Source of the DNA: Agapanthus africanus
Taxonomy: Eukaryota > Streptophyta > Magnoliopsida > Asparagales > Amaryllidaceae
Length of the DNA: 64,000 nt
Direction: 5' to 3'
Assembly (NCBI GenBank): GCA_030015575.1
Contig: JASDDO010000018.1
Span: 379,249,908-379,313,907 of the forward strand
Shown: positions 23,220 to 34,488 of the stretch, piece by piece
Numbering within the stretch: position 1 is the stretch's first letter
How the letters are laid out: each line of letters opens with the position of its first letter
Notes under the pieces: generated by a model
Seen by the model: only the letters and a program-made list of their open reading frames with translations
Databases searched by the model: none
Told to the model about the DNA's origin: nothing
Made by a program: the position numbers and the translations under genes

Positions 23220-24463
23220 ATGGATTCCCCAAACAACACAAGTGCCAACTTCAACAACACCCTACCTCTACTACCAATCGTTCCTACTGTTCCTGCTCCA
23301 ACCACCGAGCAAACAGTTCTGCTTGAGGCAATCCGCAGCCTTCTTGAGGGTCAGCAGCAGCTTTCGAACCGTCCCGAGACTGACGCACCTGGGATAAAGC
23401 AATTCATAGCTTTGCATCCCAAATAGTTCTCCGGAAAGGGAAGCCCACTTTAAGCTGAGGAATGGGCACAGAGCATAGAAGATGATCTGGCGGCAGCACA
23501 AGTGCCAGACATAGCTTGGGTCCGTATGGCGAAACTGCAGCTCACGGACAATGCTCGCAACTGGTGGAAGGCGGAAGAAAGCCGTCTTGAACAGCCTATA
23601 GAATGGAAGACTTTCCGCGATAAGTTTGACGCGAAGTACTTCCCTGTGATTGCCAGGTTCGGTATGGAACAACAGTTTATTCATCTACAACAAGGTTCTA
23701 TGTGGATCAAGTCTATAGATGAGTATGAGGCTGAATTCACCATGCTAAGTCGGTAAGATATGTCACAGTATTTCAATTTTTAAATATCACATACTACACA
23801 GCTAAGACAACCCTTTAAATAGATTCGCGGCACACTTGATACCGATGGACGAGATCAGAGGCCGTCGCTTTCAACAAGGCTTGGACACGGAAATTCAGGC
23901 TGCTCTAGCCACAGGGAAATTTCTGACCCATGAGGATGCTCTGGAAGCTTCCCGCAGTTATGAGGCAGTGATAAAAGCAAGAGGCAGACCTCAGTCTGCA
24001 GGAGTTAAGCGCCCTGCCAACCAGATGGCAGGAGGAGCCACGTCTAGACTACCTTTTGTGCCAAGGTGACCAGGAGTACCAAACAACTGGCCCAGCCTAG
24101 CCTTTTGTAACTACTGCAAGAGAAATGGGCATCTGGCGAGAGATTGCCGGCGTGCGAACAACCTTTGCTTGATCTGCGGCTCAGCTGCTCATGGTATTGG
24201 GTCTTGTCCTCATAAATAAGATCTAATTGCTGCACCCAGGCCAGCAAACAATTACCCACAGCGCCCAGCCATCCAAGCACCTGCTCCAAGACTTACACTA
24301 CCTGCACCACCAGGAGGACCACAAGCTGCACCACCTCCTCGTCAGTTCCATCAAGCTCAAAGGAACGTTCCGAGAAATGCTCCTCAGGCCAGGAGGAATG
24401 TACCAAGGCGCCAGGCTTTCACGATGACAGTGGAAGAAGCTGAGGCCACTGGCCAAGTTATCA
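23220..24463 (+). pseudogene. TekC gag, two exons with zinc knuckles
   Basis: Gag forms the virus-like particle and binds RNA. The frame starts at ATG 23220, about 175 bp after the LTR. The core includes NARNWWKAEE and FRDKFDAKYFP. A 70-bp GT-AG intron (23753-23822) separates the MLSR end of the first exon from FAAHLIPMDEI; splicing keeps the frame. Two CX2CX4HX4C zinc knuckles follow at about 24107-24210, and then a proline-rich tail. Stops lie at 23424, 23451, 24067 and 24217, several being one C-to-T or G-to-A step from the expected codon. Gag runs on into protease without its own terminator. Confidence 0.8.
23753..23822 (+). other. TekC intron 1 (70 nt, in gag)
   Basis: GTAAGA at the donor and AATAG at the acceptor; AT-rich with stops in the host frame. 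Removal joins CG and A into an Arg codon and brings the two halves of gag, which are in different frames, into one (phase 2). Confidence 0.7.
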
Positions 24464-24466
24464 CTG

Positions 24467-24556
24467 GTAACCCTTTCTTTCTCAAAAATTTCTTTCAATC
24501 TTGATAATTATCCTACATACATTTCCTATACCTAAAACATATCCTACATACCTTAG
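24467..24556 (+). other. TekC intron 2 (90 nt, gag-protease junction)
   Basis: GTAACC at the donor, then T-rich sequence, and CCTTAG at the acceptor. Removal joins G and GT into a Gly codon and gives an unbroken run into the protease motif (phase 1). The conserved VITG before it and the protease strand after it both match the family. Confidence 0.7.
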
Positions 24557-26547
24557 GTACAATCTTAGTATCCTCAATACTTGCACTAGCACTGTTTGAT
24601 ACTGGAGCATCCCACTGCTTTATGTCGTAACGGTTCGTCCGAACCCATGTGATTCCAGTCTCATCGCTTGTATCCAGCTGGAATGTCAGTTCAGGCAATG
24701 GCGTTCTAAAGGCAACAATGGGATACAGCTTGTGTCCAGTAGTCGTCTGCAGCAGCGAATTTTATGCTAATTTCAATGTACTGGACATACCGAACTTCGA
24801 TGTGGTTCTAGGTATGGATTGGCTTGGAACTTTTTATGTTACCATCGACTGTCGTCAAAGGAGGGTAGTATTCGAGATTGCAGACCATCCAGACTTCTAT
24901 TTCAAAAGCGAAGACCGTACCCTAGAGCCAAGTACCTATAAAGAGAAGCCAAGGGAAGCAGTAGTTGCAGCAGCTCAAGTGGAGGAAGAAGCAAGACCAG
25001 ATGTGGTTCGAGAGTTCGACGATGTATTTCCTGACGATATATCAGGTTTGCCTCCCGATCGAGCTCTTGAATTCAGTATTGATTCAGTACCAGGAGCACA
25101 ACCGGTGATCAAAGCACCCTATCGTTTAAGTTTGGAAGGTTTGAAGGAAGTCCGAACACAGTTGGACGAATTACTGGCAAAAGGATGGATTCGTCCCAGC
25201 ACTTTAAGTTGGGGATCACCTGTACTACTTGTGAAGAAGAACAAAGGTTCATACAGAATATGCATCGATTACAGAGCCTTGAACGAAGTCACTATAAAGA
25301 ACAAGTATCCATGTCCGCGCATCGACGATTTATTCGATCAGCTAAGTGGATTTTGTGTTTTCTCTAAATTGAATCTTCGTTCAGGCTATCATCAGGTGAA
25401 GGTCAAGGAAGCTGATATTCATAAAACAGTTTTCAGAACTCGCTATGGACATTACAAATTTCTAGTGATGCCATTTGGAGTGACCAACGCACCCGCAATA
25501 TTCATGAACCTAATGAATCAAGTTTTCCGGGAGTACTTAGACATGTTTGTTGTCATCTTCATCGACGACATTCTGGTGTATTCCAAGAGTCGGAAAGAAC
25601 ATGTCGAGCACCTACGAATTGTCCTGGAAACTCTTTGACAACATCAGCTCTATGCCAAGTACAGCAAGTGCGAGTTTTGGCTAAAGCAATTTGGTTTTCT
25701 TGGACATATCGTATCAGGAGAAGGAATCTTTGTGGATCCAGTGAAAGTTTCAGCAGTTAGCGAATGGACTACACCAAAGTCAGTGAAGGACATTCAGAGT
25801 TTCTTGGGTTTAGCTGGATATCACAGAAGGTTCATTGAAGGCTTTTCGAAGATAGCAACACCCCTGACCAAGCTCACATGTAAAGATGAAGAATTTGTGT
25901 GGTCAGAAGCATGCGAACAAGCTTTCGTAGAACTCAAGTCAAGGTTGACATCAGCATCTATTCTCGTCATACCGGATCAATCTGGAGGATTTGAAGTGCA
26001 TTGTGATGCATCCGGTAAGGGATTAGGATATGTTCTACATCAGCACGGCAAAGTTGTGGCTTATACTTCAAGACAGCTGAAGATTCTTGAGCGCAATTAT
26101 CCGACGCATGATTTGGAATTGGCAGCCGTCATCTTTGCTCTCAAGATTTAGCACCATTATCTACTTGGCGAACGAGTGAACATATACACAGATCACAAGA
26201 GCCTGAAATATGTGTTTACTCAGAAGCAGTTGAATATGCGGCAGAGAAGATGGTTAGAACTCATGGCAGACTTTGACATCAACTTGCAATATCACCCAGG
26301 GAGGGTGAATGTGGTTCCTGATGCTCTTAGTCGTCAACCATTATTGATGAATCTTACCGCTCAGTGGAAGCTTCAACAAGACTTGCATCAGATAGAGATT
26401 GAAGTATTCATGCCAGGTAATGCTTCAAGTTTGATGAATTTACAAGTTCAATCAACCATTGTCAATCAGATCAAAGCGGCTTAAGCAAGTGATGCTAAGT
26501 TGCAAAAGATCAGAGAACAAGTGGAGAATGGACTCAGAACAGACTTC
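24557..26547 (+). pseudogene. TekC protease, reverse transcriptase and RNase H
   Basis: Protease has LALFDTGASHCF with DTGAS at 24598-24612, and later VVLGMDWLG. Reverse transcriptase runs from about 25010, with [20 protein letters not shown] and the active site FIDDIL at 25558-25575. RNase H follows with [21 protein letters not shown] and YTDHKSL, then DALSRQ. All parts share one frame. Stops are at 24628 (TAA), 25636 (TGA, expected Arg), 26149 (TAG, expected Trp) and 26482 (TAA). The frame is then cut by CopB-2 at 26553 and resumes at 36703. Catalytic residues remain although the frame is dead. Confidence 0.88.
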
Positions 26548-26552
26548 ATCAT

Positions 26553-28761
26553 TGTTGCGCCACGGCAGCGCCCCGGCAGTCTATCCGAGGCCAAAATGCG
26601 GAATCAAAATTTTCTTAACTTTTAAACTGGCGCTACCGCGGACAATATACCCGGATCGTAACCATTAACCGATACTAGCTAACAAGAGAAAGGGTGAGAG
26701 ATATACCGAGTGATCCGAGTCCTCCGGTCTTCTCGCCATCGTCCCGATCTCCCACGGAAACTCCGGTCGTCGCCTCCTTGCCGGAAGGGCACCACATCGT
26801 CTGTATCTTTTACGGGCTCCCACCTCAATACCGAGGCAACTCGGGCACGAAGCTGGCTAGTCGACGTGCCCAAGGTTTGCTGTAGATTGTAATGTAGAAT
26901 CGTTGTCTCATTTAGTGTAGTGAAGTTGCCTTTGATGGAGGAAACAATATGAACTTTGGAGAGGAGAAGGATTTCTTTTGTGGCAAGCATGCAAATGAGG
27001 TATAGATAATTCCCTCATCAAAATGAACTCCTCTCATTTTTCTCTCCACTCCTCTTATGTGGCCGGCCATGCTTGCTTAGAAATGGTGGAGGGAAAAGCA
27101 ACATGTATAAGGGAGGTGAGTGTAGTAAAAGCATATGGTGACCATATCATAAAGCAAAGCTCACATCAACACCTTAACAAAACCCATACCTTTTCAAATC
27201 TCAATAAAGCACCATTATGGATGAAAAACAAAAGATGCTTATCATAATGAATACAAGTGCAAGAAACCCCCTCCACAAAAGTTATTTGCACAATTGCAAA
27301 TAACCCCCTCCATCGGAAAAGTCCGGCCGGGAAAGAACAAAGGAAAACCGGCCGGAACGGAATGCAAACTGGCAACTCCAGAAAACTGGTCCCGTAATAA
27401 ATTACAGGAAAACCCCGATACTGTGCATACATACCCGCATCTGTATTCCGACCGGATACAAATGCAATGAGACAAAATCTACACAGTACTAAACTAGGAT
27501 CCGGCTTAAACCAAAGCCGGCTAGTAATATCCGTCCGATCCTGATCCGTGCAATACCGCACGTATCCGATCAAACCTTGCCATATATCTATACGGCCACT
27601 AGTACTAACCGTCCGATCCTTATCCGTGCAATACCGCACGTATCTGATCGGACCCTGCCATATCTCCATACGGCCTCTACAGCGTTTCGCCCGAAAGCTT
27701 GAGTAACTGAAAGTGTGGTGGACTCTAAAGACTCGTCAATACTATGGTTGTGGATTTAACTACCAGCACGTCAGAGGTATAAGCCAATACGTGACGGGCC
27801 ACCAGCTATTGACCAAAAGGGACGTCACTGAGTGAACTCATCCTGACACCCTACTGAGCCTGTCAGTGACAATATCCGTACAGTCCGGTCCGTTCGTCTA
27901 TGAGCATCGCATGGCGGGCCTAGGGGGTTGGTAAAAGTCAGACCCCCAAAGGCGGTACAAGTCGTGTCGGAGTGTAGCCCAGAACGCCCTGAGATACTAC
28001 TGGAATACCTACCAGTAAATCTCCTGCCTCGGCCGAGGGCTTTGCGTAATGGCTCTCCTAGACACAGCGCGACCTCACCCCCAATACCGGGAGAGACGAA
28101 CCCCTGAAGATCCACTCACTGCCTCCATGTGGCTCGGGACTGTACCCAACTAAAACCTGTTTGCACGACTCCTTTGAGCCGTGGTAGGGTAGTAATCAAA
28201 GCACAGTGGGAACTCACACGAGACAAATGACGATCTCAGGTCGATGAACTAACCTGTACACATATCACCAGGGAACTGCTATCTGACGTTTGGTATAATC
28301 CCAACTAGCAGGTTCCCGGCGAGTCCTGTCCGGTGTACTCATAACCTAATGAGCACCTGTACACATCTTAGGTGAACCAACTGACACCAGTGGCTTGTAA
28401 GACCGGCCACCACCCCTCGTCGGGGTCTCGACTGTATACACTAGTCTACTAATGGAGTATCGATGCCCAGTCTCGAAACTCCCACGACTAGGGACCTTTT
28501 AAGGATGTGCTTATAGACTACCAGCTCCCACGTATATGATCGCCATCATACTGCTGGTGGTCAAGCAAGAATCCTAGGGGCTCTATCAACGTGTAATAGC
28601 GACCTGTCAGGTCACCTAAAGCAGTACACGATGATAAAGATAAACCAGATAGCATACTATCATCTTGAGTAAGAATGTCCTACCGGGATAGGTCCTCCCT
28701 CAATCATTGCAATCACGTGCCTGTGATCCAATAATTGACTCTGAGGGTACTATCTCCAACA
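26553..28761 (-). repeat. CopB-2 3' LTR
   Basis: The LTR is 2209 bp, reading TGTTGGAG to CGCAACA on the minus strand. It includes a 78-bp tandem duplication (about 27531-27686) carrying two CGTGC/GCACG inverted repeats. The 167-codon minus frame at 27166-27669 recurs at 35102-35605 because the LTRs are copies; no protein family is recognisable. Confidence 0.88.
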
Positions 28762-31700
28762 ATCTACCACTTGCACTCAAGGCTAATTATTGCGATGTTG
28801 CATACTCACAACCCGTGTGATACCGAACACCCAACTCCTCTACTAGTCAGTCTCACAAAGCTCGTTTGCGAAACTATTGCGTTCGAGGAATAGCCTCAGT
28901 GAGTGGATCCGCTGTGATGTTTCTTTCTATGTCTCTCTATATCTCAAGTTCGCGGAGAAAACCATCTCCCGAAATGAGCAATACCTGTCTTAGAGTATGT
29001 CTGGATATCTGATGGGACCTAGCTCATAAATGAACTCCAAATCTAAACTTCTTAGACTGTATCAATAACTGAACTTAATCAGTACCCAGCGCCATGCCTC
29101 CCTCAGTATTGCCTTGGACCACCTGTCCAAAATACTGCCCCTCGTCAAAAGGAGAAACTATAACTCTGACAGCCACTCTGCCATCCATGTCACCTTGGAA
29201 GCCTGGAATGATAACCGTCTCTTAAAAGAGGTTGTCGTTATCACTCCCTAGAACATCAACTTATGTTCTAAAACTGCTTCCGACTGTTTCTCCAGGATTG
29301 GATTAATATCAACTTATTGCACCTACTGCAAGAACAACATCTGGTGTGGTACTTGACATCTCATGATTGACTCAATTGCCTAAGCAAGTGATCTGTCAAT
29401 CATGTGTATCCCTCTCCCCTTTAGTCTGTAAGACACCTTTAGAGAGGGTGACTCCATTATCTGCAGGTGTACTACCGTGCCAGGAGTCGTCCATTCTAAA
29501 TACTCATAGAATGCTGTCAAGGTACCCAGATTAGGAAACCACCCAAATCTAGATATAAAACTATAGATCTAGTAACCAGAATGTCTGATATAATATCCAA
29601 GTCCTGTGTGGAGAAAACACTGTGTGACAACCAAAGTATAACCGATCGTAGTATAGGAATATCACTTCCTACTCTGTGTATGTCATCAAATACCAGGACA
29701 TCACACCCTACTACCTTCTTAACAGATCCATCCCCTATTCTGATGAAGTCAAACCTATGACTTCACATCAGAAATAGATGATCTATCTCCGCTATATCTG
29801 CTTTAGTCTATAAATAGACATAAGCCAACTGTCCACCAATGCTTCCGCTGCTCCCACTGACTACGACAACCCTCTGGCAGAGTCATATAGACGTACACTT
29901 CTAAAGCTAGTTTAGAACGACGCTATACTCATCCTCCTGCCGGGTCTCACAGTCTGGAACAACAGCAATGGTAAGTCTGGGTAAACAAGAACCTCCCTGC
30001 CACCGTCCTTGAGCATACCGAAGTACCTCTCGAGTGCCTGAGGTTGCCCACCATATCTGCGGAGTGGCCAATGGAATGTCAAACCAGATTGAATCTTTAG
30101 GTTCTTATCAAATCTTCAGTAATCGTTTGCGGTTCTGGAATCACTTCCAGTTCTACCATACTCCCACTACTGTTTTCTAAAAAAATCCATTTTTATTAAA
30201 ACTGTGGCGAGTCAAGAACAATATCACCATTGATCTTCCAGATGGTAGAAAGTCAACCCTCGTCGTAGCCTGGGTCAACCCACAAACAGCCATTACAGAA
30301 ACGTGCCTTGAGTTGTCCAGTGTCTGGTTTTAATCATAAGCCGGACAACTCCCCGTACCTTAACATCGTTAAGATATGAACTGTTCTATATCCAATATAG
30401 AACCAGAGGCACTGATTTAAATGAACCAGATTCAAATCATGCAGCTATCTCCAGTGCATGTCAACTAAATGGAAGGAGGCCGATCAGCGTTACTCAACTT
30501 AGGAATGCTTCCAATTATGAGTAACCTGAAAGAGAAGCAATTTCTCTTTATCATTACTATCAACTGAATACCTTACACAAGTATCTACATCTTCGATCAC
30601 TTTGAAGAATCCCGATACTTGCTACACCTGGTACTCTACTTTATTCAAATACCTATAACTCCTCAAAACTTAGACCCTGTGTTTCTACGAAATACAGGTC
30701 TAAGAACTAGAGAAGTTAAAAGTAAACAGAATATAGTATGAGGACCAACCCCTCTGTCCTAATGGACACTGGACAACATACAATACTCTGTATAAGTCCG
30801 CCGAGTCTAACAACTCTTTCACTGTGTGTCGTAGGTTGAAAACTGTACTTATGGTTAAGAAGAATTACACCGCTGTTTAATGCACTTACCTAACCATCCA
30901 CTGATATAGGTAAATGTCATCGACATAATATCAAAAGGTATATCTCACTCTATTAAAATAGACGTACAGATATATCAATTTGAAATTGGTGCACAACAGC
31001 GGATATTCAAAACCATATATTTGCCGACCGGCAAACAGCCCAGGTGATCTCCTCAAATATCACCGATTACAACGAATCCCGATATAATGAGGATGATCAC
31101 CCAATTCCCAATAACTTACTCCCACTCATCATCTGTAAAACCATACAGATGTGAGAATCAAACATGGTAAATACATACACTGGAGCAAGTGTCTAATCAG
31201 GAAATCAGTTTTCTTTTAACAGTACACAGTTGAACTGAAACATTGAAATATTTCGATAGGGTATCCTGGTATTCCTAGTAGTGCCTCTACCATTATCCAG
31301 ATTCACAACTGTAACCGTATATCTCTTTGCCATCTGTCCAAATCCCTTTATATGTCTTTAGTCATTACCGTCTGCACACCCCTTTAGGCCAAATGGTTTT
31401 CTTCCTTCCCTACCGTTCGGCACCAGCCTATGGTTTGGAAGAAGACTATCCAATAAGCATAATGGGTGTACTGTCCTAATCCTAGGAGCACTCGCAATGC
31501 GAGAGAAGGTGAAGATAAAAGACAACCGAATAAACCTTATTCCTATTTCTCCTGGACCAGAATCCATCCCCGAACTGGAACAAGTTCCTTTCGAGTTCGT
31601 ATATAACCATACGATGGAGTATCCAAATAAACTGTGGATCTTCGCAGTGATACGGAGTGTCCTGGAGAAATACAAAGGTGATTTAGGTTTGGCGAAGATA

Positions 31701-32178
31701 TACTCGGTTTGGTCGTGAATAGCAGTCGCAATTTACTTTGCCCTCTTACTAATCCCTTGTTTTGTCTTAACTTAATACCTTCTGCACACCATCGTTATGC
31801 TAATTGGTTTTCTTCATTCCCCACCGTTCGGCACCAGCCTAAGGTTTGGAAGAAGACTATCCAATTTGCATAATAGGTGTACTAACTCCTAAACCAAGGA
31901 GTACTCGCAATGAGAGAAGGTGAAAAGAAAAGACAACTGAATAATCCTATTCGTTTTCTTCAGAACCAGAAACCATCCTCGAAGTCCTTCGAGTTCGTAT
32001 CTAACCATACGATGGTTTTGTCCAATGGAAGTGGACGTTCGTAGTAATACGGGGTGTCCTGGAGAAAAGGGTAAAAGTAGGAGTGGCAATGAGGTCTGCA
32101 ACTCTGACAATCCAAAAGCCAGTGTTAAGAAGGTTCGGTCAACTTGGTCACTGAGTCATAGTCCAGGGTCGGGTCAAT
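28762..32178 (-). pseudogene. CopB-2 ruined gag-pol region with tandem duplication
   Basis: On the minus strand the gag start context GCAGCGACC is followed by ATT instead of ATG (32178-32176). No gag is recognisable. Relics parallel CopB-1 at nucleotide level down to the polypurine-like stretch at 28775-28762. The duplication of a roughly 410-bp unit occupies about 31340-32110. No frame exceeds about 105 codons, and those present overlap the duplicated block without protein similarity. Confidence 0.7.
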
Positions 32179-32478
32179 GGTCGCTGCCAAAGAGAGAGAG
32201 AAAAGAAACACTCAGCGTGCACTCTAACCTAGATCAGAATGTTTATCACTTTGTCTAATCTGGAAACCTCCCACTGTAACCTCAAATTCTTCCCCAAACC
32301 TGAAAGAAGAATTTGTCGGGATCACCCGAGGAGTAAAACAACTCATCAGTGGGAATCGGGATCCAACTATCATCGCATGATAACTTGACGGAATCCACTC
32401 AAGTCACCACACTCCAGAAGGTATGCGCATATCTGGCAAGTTTCAGTTCTTTTGAAACTCCCGATGTGATTTTTACCC

Positions 32479-32706
32479 CTAGGACCCAAGTGACCTTGAC
32501 ACAGTCAACAAATCAAAGAGTCCTAGTCAAGTTCAGCCCGTCATTATCCTGGATTGCATTAAACCCACCCGTACGAGCCCTTGACACAGTCAACAAGACC
32601 GCACGACTGTCCTAACCAATCCCATTAATATGCTGCAAACAAACACTACTTAGCTACCGCACACTACGCCTTGACACAGTCAACAAACGCAGCACGAATA
32701 CTAAGT
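32479..32706 (-). promoter_or_regulatory. CopB-2 triple hairpin array
   Basis: TTGACTGTGTCAAGG occurs three times without change on the minus strand (32683-32669, 32593-32579, 32508-32494). Hairpin 1 has outer arms ACTTAG/CTAAGT at 32706-32701 and 32653-32648, where CopA-2 has AGTTAG/CTAACT: an exact two-sided change. Hairpin 2 has a 7-bp arm pair at 32606-32600 and 32575-32569. Hairpin 3 has CTAGGAC/GTCCTAG arms at 32526-32520 and 32485-32479. Confidence 0.72.
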
Positions 32707-32829
32707 AATACTTGTAAGAAATGACGGAGGGCTACGACTGTTTTTTGGCGAAAAACCTTTAACGTAAAGAACTTGATATCGTTGAAGGAACTGCATAGCC
32801 TTTTATAAAAATATAGTGACGAAAACCTT

Positions 32830-33058
32830 TACTAAAGAGGTCACTCCCGGTGAAGGGATCTCGGCTCTTTCCCCGTAGAATGAGGTGCAGGATATTCCAA
32901 CTGAATACCACGATGCAAAATGAAGGTAATCGGCTATAGTGAAGTTAATGCCCTGACACAAACTTCTGTCCAAGGGGTCACTCCCGGTGAAGGGATCTCG
33001 GCCCTTGCCTCGTCGACTGAGGAGCAGGATATTCCAACTGAATACCACGATGCAAAAC
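32830..33058 (-). promoter_or_regulatory. CopB-2 leader RNA module, two copies
   Basis: In element order, the first copy has outer arms CAAGGG/CCCTTG (33007-33002 with 32976-32971) and the second AAAGAG/CTCTTT (32870-32865 with 32839-32834). This is the same order as in CopB-1. The enclosed TCCC-TTCACC-GGGA hairpin is intact in both. Confidence 0.7.
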
Positions 33059-34477
33059 AAAAGTGAACGTCCTTGCAATAACAGCTTTTTGAAAAGTGTT
33101 CCAACAACATCAGAATAGGTTTGTTTTAACTTGCATTGATCCGAATCAACACAGTCCCATCAATTGATCACACCACAAAGAACGAAAATATACTGACGTA
33201 CGTATATGCCATCTGCATTCGCCACTGGGTCCCGTCATCACCCGTTAGGTTAGCTAACTAACGGCAGAGCGGGGACTGGACTAGCGCGGATGTAAAACAT
33301 ATACAACATCTACTAATATATATACCAATATATTATGTTCGCTCAAGGCGTGATAAAATGCAACATCACAGAAATATACAGCATCACAGAACAATACAGA
33401 TATCTGGAAGCCCCGGGTTTCACAGAGCCGCTGCTGAAACCCGACGTTCCCCTGGTCGTGTGGATAGCCTGTGCAATGAAAACCTAGACCCCTACGGGCG
33501 CGGCAAGTCACCCGCCAAAACCTGAAGCGAGGCAGCCCCCTTCAGCACCGTGAATGGACCACCCAGCACTTCATGGAATCCGGTAACTCGGGCACCCCTC
33601 CTGGGTCAACCTGTACCCCCTACGAGTGCGGCGAATAGCCCGCCAATCCTGGAGTGAAGCCCCCTCCGTCCCAATGCCATGAGATGCGGGCTTGTTTCCC
33701 TCCAGAACCCGGCTATCCGTGCACCCCACCGCGGGGCAATCCTAGTACAGAAAGTAAAATATACATACACCGGGTACATCGACCGCAACCAAGTCGTGCC
33801 CCAAAAGAATAATACAAACAGGCAGTGACGGCAGTCCACATGTCGGACGCTCGCCCCGCAATATCAAATATACATAATACAACAACACTGTACTAGCATT
33901 GCATCCAGGCTATCCCTACGACCGATCCGCAACATCACAGCAAAATCACAGAACATCAACGTGAAAGTCACGTTCGCAAATCCGTCTAACCGGGCTATAG
34001 CAGTTAGACCGGATTTACCGATCGAGTGACATTCACGGTCGCAGATATAATGTAAATACTGTGAAATAATGTGTTTAAAATATCCGATCGATCAAAAATT
34101 AACAAATGGGCCCCCAAGCAATACTGTAGCACTCACAGAAATTCTGGGCCCAATTTTAATATTCCAAAACCCATATTTTTAGCCCAGAAGCCCACTGCAA
34201 AAAAAAACGATGACATGATCCCTCATAAATGCGGCGGATCCGCGGCCTCCAGAGTGGTAATGGCCGCGGTTCCGCGGTCGTACGGAGGGATCGTGTTGTC
34301 GAATTTTTCCAGTGTTCTTAGAACTTCCTGCACATCATTCTGAGCGACCTGAAAAATTTTTCGAGACCAAAAAATTTCAACAGAAAACTGACGTGAACAA
34401 AAATGCAAGTTTTGGAATTTTGGTCGATCGGAAATGTAAAACACATCAGAACAAGCTAGACAAGGTTAATGGCGTGT

Positions 34478-34488
34478 CTCTGATACCA
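34478..34488 (-). other. CopB-2 primer-binding site
   Basis: TGGTATCAGAG on the minus strand begins immediately after the LTR end and matches initiator Met tRNA. Confidence 0.85.

Noticed and set aside
24044-24289. Host zinc-finger gene
   Set aside because: The CX2CX4HX4C motifs are the nucleocapsid knuckles of TekC gag, in frame with gag and followed by protease.
27166-27669. 167-codon minus-strand open frame, repeated at 35102-35605
   Set aside because: It lies wholly in the CopB-2 LTRs, recurs only because LTRs are copies, covers a tandem DNA duplication and shows no protein-family feature.
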